From Spirogloea muscicola (taxonomy: Eukaryota > Streptophyta > Zygnematophyceae > Spirogloeales > Spirogloeaceae): a stretch of 28,542 nucleotides of DNA. The DNA is taken from NCBI GenBank assembly GCA_009602725.1, contig WELB01000206.1, positions 18,768 to 47,309 of the forward strand. Direction: 5' to 3'. A program made the translations under genes and the position numbers. Below the pieces are notes generated by a model, which made no database searches, was not told the origin of the DNA, and was given only the letters and a program-made list of their open reading frames with translations. Positions 8,386 through 18,967 of the stretch are shown here, in pieces (positions within the stretch are counted from its first letter, which is position 1; each line of letters begins with the position of its first letter).

Positions 8386-10848
8386 CTAAGTAGCTTCATC
8401 ATCGCTGTCGGCGGCACCAAAGGCAGAGGCTAGCTTGATGGCCGCAGCCGCCACCTTCTTACCAGCGGGCCCTGACACCGTCTGTATGACAGGAAGAAGC
8501 TCACTCGTGTTATGAGCACTCCAAGCAGATCAAGCTGGATATGCACAGCCCCACTTGGCGAAATTGCAGATATACAGCAATGCCAAAGAGACCAATTAAA
8601 ATTTGGACTTAATAAACACAACGAAAGTATGGGCTAGGAGCACCTTGGCAGCAGTGGGCTTTCCTCCAAAGCCGAACTTCAGAGCGCTCCTCTGGGCCGG
8701 CGGCACAGCAGCCTGCACGGGCGGTGCAACAGCCCTTCCTATGTCGTGCTGCAGTGCCACTACTGGCTGGCCGCTAGTGGCCTGCGCAGTGCTCCTACGT
8801 TGCGTCTCCGCGCTGCCGGTGTCCAAGGCCACACAATTGCCACCACCGGCGGACGAGCAATGGATTAGGACTTAGACAGGACTGATTGAAGTCTTGAACC
8901 CCAATCAAGACCCTACCCTGTCTCCTGAGCTCCATAACCCTGACTGAAGGTTACAATACTTCTCCTGCATTCTTTTACTAATTTCGACCACTGGTGATGC
9001 ACGTCAGAAGCCAGTCTGCAGGCACCACTGTAAGAGGACTAGCAGATTGATTGAAAGACTGCAAGGAGATGCTCACAGCTGCGCCTGGCGAGCAAGGCTC
9101 TTCTCCTGGCGCAGTGCATCGCGCTTGAGGCGGTCGTCCTTGCCGCCGCGCGACTGCTGATCCTTCATGTCTTTGAAACGCTGACATGACGCAAAGCCAT
9201 GAACTTCAATGAGGGGCATCATCCCTTTGTCATGCATTGGCAATCAAGGAATCCACGAATGTTGTTTCCAGGTCATGAAGCAATACATACTCTCATCAGA
9301 GCAAGAGCATTCCTGAAACTGACACTTCAATTTTAAAGTTAGGTGCTTGAAGGTCAAGGAAACAGGGTCTTCGGTTACAAGATAAGTGGAGTAGCCAAAG
9401 GATGTACGATCTTGATTCCGAATTGCAGAAAGCAGTTGAAGCTTAAAGACGTCTGGTGCCTGCACCTTGCGATGGTTGTGATCGTAGGAGCTGAGGTGTG
9501 TCTCAAACTCGGTGGCCTGCTTGTACTGCTTGTTGCAGAGCTCGCAGTAGAAGGCGCGGCGGATCTCCGTCACCTCCTCCTTGATCTTCGCCTCCCGCTC
9601 CGCGTCCACCTGGCAGCGCCACGGGGATCACGGCCAGCGCCGGGCGCCGGGGGTAAAAGCAGCACGAGAGCAGGCTGTCGCTGCACCTTCATCGTCTCAC
9701 TGGGGCACCGCCGCACCGAGGCCGCCCGGTCCTCGGGCGCGCTCGCTGCGCGGCCGCCTCGGCGCAGAAGACGTGCTCGTTCACGGTGTCAGAGACACAG
9801 CGACTTGCAGCCAGTGGTGGACCCAAAGGCCTGAGAGACGGCACTAGTGTTGACTGTAGGGGTTATTTCAAGCACTAAAGTCAACAGCCTTAGTAACCCC
9901 ACTCGGAGGTCAAGAGCCCTCAATATCAGAAGTTAATGTCCTTGGAGGGGACTCTAACTCACAACTCTAAATCACGACCTTGGGGCTATTTATGCAGGTA
10001 CATTACTGGGTAAAGAGTCTGGACTGGGCAACCAGCCGGTGCTTGCCGTCTACACACAGGACCGAGTAGTCTATGTTGATATTGTTCTCCAGTTAAAGTG
10101 TGATGAATGCCGAGCTTCCAAGGCAAGTGCATAGGCCGATTGACTATGATGGCCTCACAGAATGGATAGTGGTTTCCACATGGCGGAGGTCGGGGGGGAG
10201 GTCCAGTAGGCAGGCGCCTCACCTCCCGCTTGCGCGCTAGCTCCTCGGTCTCCTCCACCTCGACGTCCAGCCGGCGGCGCTGCACGTTCTCCTCGGCAGT
10301 GTAGAAGTCGTCCTGCTCCTGCTTCCCCACGCCCAGCTTGGCGTCGCGCTGCCCGGCCCGGATCGGCTCCACGATGCCTGCGCCACAGCCGCCAGACCGT
10401 GTCGCTTTCTCTTGCTCAGCCAGGATATACCAAAAGCTACACCGCCAAACCCATAGACTCATAGCTTAATCCTGGGGTCCTCACTCTGAACATGGTCGAA
10501 GGTCCGTAGCCATGGCATCGTGGGGAAGCATAGCATTTGGGGCGGCAGCGGCGGTGTGGCCTCACCCTGCTCTTGGCGGCCGAGGCCGCGGCCCTTCCAC
10601 CCCATCTTCTGCAGCAGCCGGAAGCCGACGTTGGAGGCGGCGATGGCGGTGTCCTCGGACGCGCGCTCCAGGCCCGCCGTGTCCAGGTTCTCGGTGATGC
10701 GCTGCCCGATGGGCATCCGGCGCTCGCCGCCCTCGTCGCCGCCGAGCCCGCGCCCGAGGTCATCGGCCAGCGACTCCTCCTCGCGCTCGCGCAGCGCCTG
10801 CTCCAGCGCGTTGCTGTCGCTCTCCGTCGCCGGCCGCAGCCGCCACAT
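8386..10848 (-). CDS. G-patch and C2H2 zinc-finger protein (GPATCH8/ZNF804-like, RNA processing)
   Basis: Six exons (10566-10848, 10223-10377, 9466-9609, 9077-9180, 8644-8812, 8386-8481) join in phase to 316 residues. A G-patch spans about residues 72-100 (GFRLLQKMGWKGRGLG) across intron 1. An acidic/Arg-rich helix follows (VEVEETEELARKRE). A single U1-like C2H2 finger lies at 166-192 (FYCELCNKQYKQATEFETH), with C168, C171, H184 and H190, then RFKDMKD. The C-terminus has ALKFGFGGKP and an acidic end (AFGAADSDDEAT), as in plant homologues. G-patch proteins activate DEAH helicases or bind RNA, so a nuclear pre-mRNA role is inferred. The ATG at 10846-10848 has a good context (CCACCATGT) and is the first in frame. 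Diverges from SNF5. Confidence 0.9.
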
Positions 10849-11049
10849 GGTGGCCCACGACGACGGCGGCGCAGCCAAGGCGGCGATCGCAATGGGCCAG
10901 CACTCGCGTCGCGGGGTTTGCTGGGGGCTGCCCCAGCGAGAAGCGCAGCCGCAGTGGCTCTGGGTGCGCCCCGCCGCCACGACCAGTCCTCCGCAAGCTC
11001 GCGCGCGTCTACCCCGCGCTCTTCCGCTCTCTCTCTCCTCCCTCTCTCC

Positions 11050-11337
11050 TTGCAGCAGCCTCTGGCTTGCGCAGCGGGGTTGCTCTTCCTCCCCTCAGCT
11101 CATCTGACTTCCTACTGCTGACACGGGGGTACTGAGGGCGCCCTGTCTGCCTAGCCTTTGGCTCNGCTGACACGGGGGTATTGGGGGCGCGCCCTGTCTG
11201 CCTAGCCTTTGGCTCCGTCTTGAACACCTGTATGCATCTGGCTGGCTTTTCACAGCCGACTCTTTCATCTCAGCAGCCGCTTTCTTTCTTGCAGCAGCCT
11301 CGGGCTTGCGCAGCGGGGTTGCTCTTCCTCCCCTCAG
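11050..11337 (+). repeat. nested direct duplications interrupted by single n bases
   Basis: A 49-base unit (11050-11098) recurs at 11289-11337 with one mismatch. Inside, a 48-base unit (11117-11164) recurs immediately at 11166-11215 with small changes. Single n bases stand at 11165, exactly between the inner copies, and at 11338, just after the outer copy. This fits an unresolved contig join. It lies upstream of SNF5. Confidence 0.85.
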
Positions 11338-11379
11338 NACCCCCTTTTCCTCTCTCCCCCCCTTTCTAGTGAGCGACCT

Positions 11380-11510
11380 CGTCGTGCTGGCTCGTGGTTA
11401 CTGAGCGGGTCAGCTCAGCATCGAGTGTTGTACTGTCTGTCAGTGCTTGCCTTGGTGCTTGGCCACTCAGGCCCTCCATCACTCGATACACACTCGCTTC
11501 CCCCATCTGC
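11380..11510 (-). repeat. dispersed repeat family, copy D
   Basis: Reverse orientation, with the intact core (complement CGTGGTTACTGAGCGGGTC), TGGCCAAGCACCAAGGCAAGCA and GATGGAGGGCC. The plus-strand frame just before the core reads SDLVVLARGY then TGA, matching the conserved end SDLYVLTRGY of copies A and E with silent third-base changes. It sits about 230 bases before the SNF5 start. Confidence 0.7.
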
Positions 11511-11736
11511 CGCTGCCTTCCTCGCACTGTCCCCCCGCCGCCGCTTGGCCGTCAGCAGCCGACTGCGGCCGCTTGGCTCCGCGGCGGTCCTGGGTTGCGA
11601 CTGTGACGTGACAAGCAGCAGCCTGTTGGTGGGACGGCTGCCCATCTCGGCGTCTTCGCTGCACGCCCGCCAAGCGAAGAGCCGGGTGGCCATGTGAGGA
11701 GCGACTGCGCCGAGTCGCGCCTGGCGCTGGGCTGCG

Positions 11737-14700
11737 ATGGACCACCCGGGCATGTCCCGCCGCACCGAGCCGCTGGAGAAGCCCGTGGCCTTCCGCATGT
11801 ACGCGCACCCTCCGCGGACCTCGCGCCCTCTCCACAGACCACGCTACCGAGTGACTGGACCTGGCTGCAAGGTCATGCATTGCCCGCCTGCCAGTGATGA
11901 ACGGCAATGCAGTGGCCCAAGTCACATTGCAGCCGGGAGCGCTTGTCAGGCTGTCAGCCTCGAGGAAGGCTTGGCGACCACGGCACACAGCTTTGGTCCA
12001 CAACGATGGGGCTAGCCGGCAGCCGAGGGGCTGCCACTGAGGGTCGGTAGCTAAAAGATGTTGGTCCACACTGCAGGTCGTTGAGCAAAGGATTCATACA
12101 CAATTTCACTCTCCAACTTTGAGGCTGAAGAGTCTGGGCTTAGTGTCTGGGTGCTGATACGCTCCGCTACTTTCCCAGCTCTGAAGCGAAGCCTTAAGTT
12201 GGGCAAAGCACCAGTGTCCTATCCTGGCGCTGAGAACGTGTTGCGGCAGTCCTTGGCTTTGCAACAATCCTCTGGCTCGCTTATTGAGCTGTGCTGACCC
12301 GGTTGCGGCAGGCCCACGGTGGACAACAGCCTCCCGGTACGCGTGGATGCCGAGTTTGATGGCCGCCGCTTCCGCGACGCCTTCACGTGGAACCCCAGTG
12401 GCAAGCACCTCCGTCTCTTCCCTCTCATAGCAGAAGTTGCTTACAGGCTGCCGAAAGGATCACAATCATGCTTCTCATATAAAGGACCGCGATTTCAGAT
12501 CCTGGGACGCAAGTCTTTCTTCAAGTCAGTGTGCAATGATTACAGTAGCCATTCATCAGAAGCTTTAGGCTGCAACGCTTGACTCCACATTCCCCGTTTA
12601 TGCATCCACACTCCTCAACCACGCGGCGGCCATTGCCTGCGTCCTGCGCAGACCCTGACAGTGATATCCTGCCCTTTGCCCGCCGCGTGGTGCGGGACCA
12701 GAGTCTACCCAACAGCTTCGTCGCGCCCGTCGCACAGGCCATCCAGGTCAGCCTCTCGCTGAGCAGGCTTTGTCCTTGCATCAAAGTCTAGCTGGCCTGA
12801 TCGAGGGTCTGCAAGATCTGCTGACATAAGAGGGGCATATCACTGACTCGCAATTGGCCTTGACCCGATACTCGCGGCCTGCAGACACGGCTGGCTGATT
12901 TCACATCATACAGGGACCAGCAGCTGTCCACGCAGGAGAAGCTCCAGACTCTCAAGGTTCGCCGCTGTTGCTCCTGCTGCCTGAGATCCTGTGCTTCCCG
13001 AGCAGCGCCCAGTGTGCCAGCGAGTGCAAGTGCTCCAAGCACGCACTTGGCTAAGAGGCTTGTTTGAGCACCATGCTCAGCGCGTCTGGCTTTGCCATTC
13101 GGCAGTGTCGAACTGCCATATACTGAAGCACTTATGTCCCTCATTGTGTTTCACGCTGCAGCTGGAGGTCCGAGTCAACAATTTGGTGTATCGAGACCAG
13201 CTACTTTGGGTGAGCACACTCTGTGTGTCAACATGTTGCTCTTCTCCGCTGCAGCGCAAGGCAGGCCATGCATGCCTGCATGGTGCTCGTCCACCATGCC
13301 TGGACGAGCCGTCCAGTCCTACCTATCTAAAAAGATCTGCCATAATCTGGTTGCTTGTCTTGGGGAGCCGTGGATGTGTGTCTATCTTCCCATACTGACA
13401 TTCACGAGTATTATAGACACCTTAGATTTTACTGTTGGCAATGAGCATGCTGCAAAGTCACCAAGTGTGCATAAGAGCTCCTAGCCCGCCTGTGCAGGAT
13501 ATTGCCAATCACAGCACTGATGTGGACGCCTTCGCCAGGCAGCTTTGCACAGACCTGGAAGTCAAGGATGCGGAACTGGCGGTGAGAACTCTATATGCAA
13601 CCGCGCTCTCCACTATTGAGCACTGTGGATGGAGCATCATCAGTTCTTCTCGATTGGTGCGACTCTGAGACATGCAGCAGGCCTGCTGGAGCAGCTCAAG
13701 GTGGCGATGCAGAGTCCCTGGGACAGGTGTTGGGACATGCAAGTGGCTTGCTAGCCCGAGTTGTGCTAATTCAAAAGCTTCTTGGGCTAAGTGATCAGTG
13801 GCTCCAGTTGTTGCACGTAAGCGTCAGCTTGCTGATCTCTGGGGTGGATTTGTGATGCAGCCAGCCATTGCGGTGGCCATCAGGGAGCAGCTGTATGAGG
13901 TGGCCCTTATTCCTCCCAGTAGAGCTAGACGGATGTAGTCTCAAGCTTCGAGTGATGCTTTGTGACTGGTTATGGCAATGTACTTCAGCGGTGATTGTTA
14001 GATGGCCAGGGTGATCCAACTGATAGCTTCTCATTGGTCTCCATGTCGAGCAGTATGCAAAGCAGAGCATAGTTGGCAGAGACAGCCGTGTCGGAAACAA
14101 GTCGCGGCGGGAGCGACGGGGCTCTGGAAGTCCATGGTTGCTGCAAAGCAAGTAAGACCTCAGCGAATCAGTACATGACAGGTGACAATGGTTATTTCGT
14201 CACTGGTAAATTGAAGGCCTGTTACATGATTGTCGTGTTGACATGTGCAGCACTCTCTCCTTGGTGCAGAGCAAAAAGCACGACGGCGCATGCCCTCATC
14301 AGGCAACACGGCATCGTGCGGTCAGTCCTTGCCTTCGCATGTGAAGCAAGATATTGACAAAGCACTTGAAGGTTATTAGGCCTTAGCGCAATAGAGAGAC
14401 GGTGTCCCGTTGGTGATCAGCTTTCAAGTCTGATTGACATCATTGGGGCCAACATGATCGAACTTCAGCGTCACGTCTGCAATGGGGCTGGTAACTATGT
14501 GCAGGAAGCGGTCGGAGTGGGCGGCGTACAAGCCGGCACTGGAAGTCCTCACAGAGGAGGAGGCGGAGGCCTTTCGAGCCAAGGAGCTCCACAAGTCTAA
14601 GTGTGCTCGCTTTGCCTGCCGCTCCCTTTTGCTTTACTTACTTGCGATGCACGCGCCTCTAGTGAACAGGTGGTCAAGCTGACATAGTCTTAACTGACTA

Positions 14701-14811
14701 TTTGTTCATTATGCACAACATTTGATTGACTGCGAGCAACCTTTGCTCATGATATTAAATGTCGCATCCTGCAGGATGAGGCGCCTGCAGGAGGATGCCA
14801 TTGATAGGTAG
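11737..14811 (+). CDS. BSH: SNF5/INI1/BSH subunit of SWI/SNF chromatin remodelling complex
   Basis: Eleven exons join in phase to 254 residues: 11737-11798, 12312-12400, 12652-12746, 12885-12956, 13162-13209, 13498-13581, 13861-13899, 14054-14151, 14270-14320, 14505-14594, 14775-14811. Plant BSH is about 240 residues. Residues 16-21 (PVAFRM) precede SNF5 repeat 1 (about 24-82: LPVRVDAEFDGRRFRDAFTW, then DPDSDILPFARRVV). Repeat 2 (about 107-165) carries LEVRVNNLVYRDQLLW, then DVDAFARQLCTDLEV and AIAVAIREQLYE. A basic segment (SRRERRGS) and a VRKR...LTEEEAEAFRAKELHK end match the plant C-terminus. SNF5 is a core SWI/SNF subunit acting in nucleosome remodelling. Intron 2 must use a GC donor (CCCAGTG|GCAAGC). 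Start chosen at the first ATG in frame, with 20 residues before the conserved region. Confidence 0.93.
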
Positions 14812-15809
14812 TAGCCACCACTGAAGTGACTGGTGTTTTCCCTGATGGTGAGGACTTGCCTCTTGGACTTCCTGCAATTCTTTTGGATGGTGACAGGTCA
14901 ATCGGGCACTCTCTTGTGAAGGTCTCTATTCGCAACGTCAGTCTGACATCTGGCCCCCTGTTTCTGTCACGTTTGCACGGCTAAGATTGTAGAATGTTTG
15001 CTCACTTCACCACAATATGCAGCATCGCGTTGTGGCTGGGCAAGGTTGATTGTGATCTTTGTGAGGTGTTAACTTGGGCTGTGCATGACGAAATCATGGC
15101 ATGCAGCGCGGCTCCACGTAAGGGGTTCTGGGAGGCAAGAGGCAGTGGAACCCTGCCTGACCAGTGCTGCCGGTATCCACGGAGGTAAGCCCGAGACTGC
15201 ACACCGCCTGGCTGGGTTTTCAGTGTCTGCTACTCGCGACAGGAAGTGAAAGCACTCTGAAGGGAATGGCCATGGATATTGAGCGTCAAAAACGATCTAA
15301 GAATAGCTGGCCAACTAAAAGGCAGCAGCAGGAGGAGACGGCTGGAGATTCAGCTTTTCTCCGTCTCAGACGGAGGCAGGGTCAACAATACCCACATCGA
15401 ACTCTCACAACGTTCTGGGGACTGTATGCAGACCGGCACATGAGAGCGCGCTCCCTTTGCTGAACCCCAGACACTGCAACCATACACCACGAGAGGTGGA
15501 TTTAGAGCCTAGATCTCAGAGCTTGTGTCAATCCTGCGTGTGGCCATGCATGGCCAGCACAACACTTGAACCAGTGTCCAGAAGGGTGCTGTTTTGAGTG
15601 ATCTCTGTGGCTTGACTGCAGACACCTGCATCAAGGCAGACATCTGCGACCAGAGTGTGATCACCCGGGCACCTGGCTGTGCGGCTTGATAAGAGCTTTT
15701 CCATGTTTGTTCTGCAAGGGGTCCAGAGCGGGACAGATTTGACGTTCGAGGGCGGTCTCCGCCCACATGTGATCCGTACGAATATCAATACGTTAATTAA
15801 AAGAAAATG
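14812..15809. other. intergenic stretch after SNF5
   Basis: No gene is supported. A small perfect palindrome, CTCCGTCT-C-AGACGGAG, lies at 15359-15375. Minus frames at 15509-15917 overlap the next repeat copy and are not convincing genes. Confidence 0.45.
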
Positions 15810-16035
15810 CGTGTGTGTTAAGAGATGGGGAGGCCATGTGTGGCCAAGTACAAAGGCAAGCACATTGGACAAATGTACGTCACCTGCTGCTAAGCAGGTG
15901 ACCCGCTCAGTAACCACGAGTCAGCACATAGAGGTCGCTAGCTGACGCTCGAATACCGGACGGCAATCGACTAGCTCTTGTGCCAGCAGCTAAGGCTCGA
16001 CCAGCTTTCTGATGCAGAGCATACGCCTGAGCTCG
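15810..16035 (+). repeat. dispersed repeat family, copy E (best preserved)
   Basis: It contains GTGTGTGTTAAGAGATGG, GGCCATGTGTGGCC, CAAGTACAAAGGCAAGCACA, the hairpin GTCACCTGCT-GCTA-AGCAGGTGAC (15879-15902), the core and GGTCGCTAGCTGA. It ends near GCTTTCTGATGCAGAGCATA. It lies about 90 bases before the NSUN start. Confidence 0.75.
15907..16023 (-). CDS. conserved C-terminal peptide of repeat family, copy E
   Basis: Minus-strand frame ending TGA at 15907-15909 and reading ALHQKAGRAL ... RASRLPS ... SDLYVLTRGY. It is the counterpart of the frame at 475-600, and most codon differences between the two are silent (see copy A). No start is assigned: similarity stops near 16023, where a TGCAG-like acceptor could lie just upstream in the transcript sense (ctgcagcgag on the minus strand). 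Unknown family; it may be a relic rather than an active gene. Confidence 0.4.
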   Translation of the reverse strand, partial: YALHQKAGRALAAGTRASRLPSGIRASASDLYVLTRGY

Positions 16036-16123
16036 CTGCAGACAGGCTGACAAATAAATAGAAAGAATAAATAAAATGAAAGAAGGGCTTGGCTTGGCTT
16101 TGGCTTGGCAAGCCGCCGCCGCC

Positions 16124-18967
16124 ATGGCCGCCACTGCGGCTGCGGCGGCGGCGGCGGCGGCTCCGCCGGCGGCGGACGGGGCGCTGGAGGACGGCGTCCC
16201 AGCGGCGCTGGCGACNNNNNNNNNNNNNNNNNNNNNNNNNNNNNNNNNNNNNNNNNNNNNNNNNNNNNNNNNNNNNNNNNNNNNNNNNNNNNNNNNNNNN
16301 NNNNNNNNNNNNNNNNNNNNNNNNNNNNNNNNNNNNNNNNNNNNNNNNNNNNNNNNNNNNNNNNNNNNNNNNNNNNNNNNNNNNNNNNNNNNNNNNNNNN
16401 NNNNNNNNNNNNNNGCCGCCGCCGCCGCCGCGGCCGCCGCCGCCGCCCCCGCCACCGCCGCCGCACTGCCGCCAGGGGCTCCAGACGCCCTCAGCTCCAG
16501 CTTATGGGATCTGGGGTTTAGGGCTCAGGGCTTAAGCAATAGGGTCTCCGCACCGTCACGCAGGTCTTCGGCATGGACGCGGCGTCGGGCGCCGCGGTGG
16601 CGGCGCTCCGCCTGCGGCCAGGCGACGACGTCCTGGACCTCTGCGCCGCGCCAGGTCGCGCTACAGCCCTCAAACCCTCGCCCCTAACCTTCAATCTCAA
16701 TCCCCAAATACTGAATCCTAAAACCTCCGCCCCCTCCTTGAACCCTACACCCGTGAATCCCAAACCCTGAACCCGAAACCCGAAAGCCTGATGCCCCCTC
16801 CCATTGCTCGCGGACCGACGACAACCCGCACTCTTCGCTGAGCCTCCTTGACCTGGCGGAGCGCCTGAGATGCCGGGGCGTTCATTGAGTTTAGGGGTCA
16901 GGGCTCGAGATTAAGGTTTAGTTTTCAGGTATCAAGGTTCTAGAGCTGGATTCCTGCGCAGGCGCGAAGCTGTGCATGATCGCAGAGGCGCTCGGCGGTA
17001 CCGGCTCCGTCACCGGCGTGGACGTCTCGGCGCCGCGGCTGGCGGCCTGCCGCACCATGCTGGTCAAGTACGGGCTGCAGCACCGCTGCCGCCTCTTCCT
17101 GGGCGACGGCCGCCTCTTTGCTCGCCCCCCGGCCTCGCCTGTTGGGTCGTCCTCGAGCTGCGCCGAAGACGGCAGCAGCGCACAGGGGCTGGTCTCTCAG
17201 TCCGCCTCCGCCAGTCCAGAGCCGGCGGGTCAGGGGCAAGGGCAGCCGTGCTTGGTACCTTCACGCCGGCGGAAGACCCGGAAGGAGCGACGGGCTGCTC
17301 AGAGGTCGAGGAGGTTTGCAGCTGCAGGAGGGGACGGCGGAGGAGAGACCGCTGTCGAGCTCTTTTATTCAGCCGGGCAGTGGAGCGAATACCGCACCTG
17401 TGGCAGCGAGGCTGGCGGCGCTGACTGGACGGGCCGCTACGACAAGGTCAGCTGGCCTGACATGCTTCATTTCACATCTCCATGGGTTGCGTCGAGATAC
17501 CAAACATTGGGGCTGAGATACCAACATTTGGCTTTGCAGTTAGCAAACATCGCTCTGGAGGTCTAGCTTTAGGCTGGGGACTTGTGATCAGTATGTTGTC
17601 AAGCCCTTCAATGACACCAGGGAACCAAATTTGATGCACTATCCGGAGCTGGTAATAGTCCCGAGGTGCTCAGTGGTGCGTCTAGCTGCACGTCAAGGTG
17701 GCCCGGTACAGTGGCTCCTGTGAAGTGCGTTGCGCTATCGTTCATCTGGACAGCACGCTATTATATGTCACTTCAGGGCTAAGGTTTAGGACCTGATACT
17801 GACTCCAAGTCTTGCACGCCGAGTATCTATATGCACCTCAGCAGACCACAGCCACCATGCTGCAGGTGCTTGTTGACGCCGAGTGCACTCATGATGGGTC
17901 GCTGAAGCACATCACCAAGTACGACACCTGGGGTTGGGACACACTGGAGCGGCGCTTCCTGGACTTGCAAAGACTTTCCACGCTTACTGATCTCCAGGTG
18001 CAGACAGAGCCCGTTTCTTAAGAGACAAACAGGAACTGATGATGTAGGATTGCCCTTCAAGATGTTCTTGGAAAGTTGTTTGGTTGTGTCCTTTTCAATT
18101 AGGGCATCTCCAAGTAATGTCCGAGCATACAGGCATTTCGGTAGACAACGTCTCTTCTTCATATTCTGAGTGAAGCCCTTGTGAGTATCCCTCGTAGTAG
18201 AAGCAAATTCTTGACCATATAACAGCAGTGCACACTGTTGTCACTTGTCCCAGTCCCAGCTGTGCTTCTTGCTGCAAGGCTGCTGCTGAATCTCATAATT
18301 TTGTGGTGCTTGTTGCCAGGGGGCGCTACTGGCGAATGGCTTCAGCCAGCTGAAAAGTGGCGGCATCCTTGTCTACAGCACCTGCAGGCACGTAATGACC
18401 TGCAGAGATGATAGAGAAGACTGCCCTTATCATGTCACAGATCCATACAGAGCACATCATGAGTGCAGAAGGAGAGTTGCTGTCTGATGAATTTGTTGCC
18501 ATGCACTTGGCAAATTTGCAGCTTCATTGTAGATCAAAATGAGGCAGTTGTGGACGCGTTCCTGCACGCCCATCCAGATGCTGGTGGGCAACTGCCGACT
18601 TGCTGGGTGCTAAATAGTGGGTGTGAACAATTGTGGATGATGTGGCTTACATTCCGAGATCATTGTGATTCTCTGCAATTGCTCATACTCCAATACATAT
18701 TCTTATCCGGACATACTATATAGCTTGCCATTGCGTCACCTCTTCTTGTCCTGCCAAAGTGCTCTTGTCGTGCTCGAGGTATTGACTAGCACGAAAAAAA
18801 TGGGTTAGTGACAGCTTCTGGCCAAATGTTGTGCAGAGTTGCTCGCCGTTGACGGTTCGGCAAGCTGGCCATGCAAGCCGGGGGGCATTGCTCACTCCCT
18901 TCGATTTGATCCGGCCATATCAAATACAAGCGGCCTTTTCCTGGCCTGCATGACCAAATGCTCATGA
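16124..18967 (+). CDS. NOL1/NOP2/Sun (NSUN) family RNA cytosine-5 methyltransferase (interrupted by gap)
   Basis: Exons seen: 16124-16215 (into gap), 16564-16654, 16962-17446, 17866-17997, 18320-18387, 18522-18583, 18837-18967. Exons from 16564 on join in phase. SAM-binding motifs are VFGMDAASG, then VLDLCAAPGAKLCMIAEALG and VTGVDVSAPRLAACR. Motif IV is VLVDAECTHDGS, with DAEC where many family members have DAPC. Motif VI is ILVYSTCS, and its cysteine pairs with the motif IV cysteine in catalysis. The end SLRFDP...TSGLFLA is family-typical. A basic linker (SRRRKTRKERRAAQRSRR) lies between SAM and catalytic motifs. It methylates C5 of cytosine in rRNA or tRNA; the target is not predictable. 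The start at 16124 has a strong GCCGCCATGG context; an in-frame ATG also lies at 16076. The exon(s) between 16215 and 16564 are missing or unresolved. The intron after 18387 uses a GC donor. Confidence 0.88.
16216..16414. other. assembly gap (199 n) inside GCC-rich tract
   Basis: The gap is flanked by (GCG/GGC)n on the left (about 16138-16162) and (GCC)n on the right (16415-16450). It hides part of the NSUN N-terminal coding region. Confidence 0.97.
16506..16945. repeat. degenerate telomere-like tracts in two NSUN introns
   Basis: G-rich TTTAGGG-like sequence lies at 16506-16545 (GGGGTTTAGGGCTCAGGG), just upstream of the 91-nt exon 16564-16654. C-rich CCCTAAA-like sequence fills about 16665-16790 (CCCTAACC, AACCCTACACCC, AAACCCTGAACCCGAAACCC). 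G-rich sequence returns at about 16886-16935 (GTTTAGGGGTCAGGGC), just before the next acceptor. The intron 16655-16961 therefore begins C-rich and ends G-rich with complementary motifs. Confidence 0.75.

Noticed and set aside
11479-12069. 196-codon minus-strand open frame
   Set aside because: It lies opposite the first SNF5 exon and repeat copy D, with no recognisable motif.
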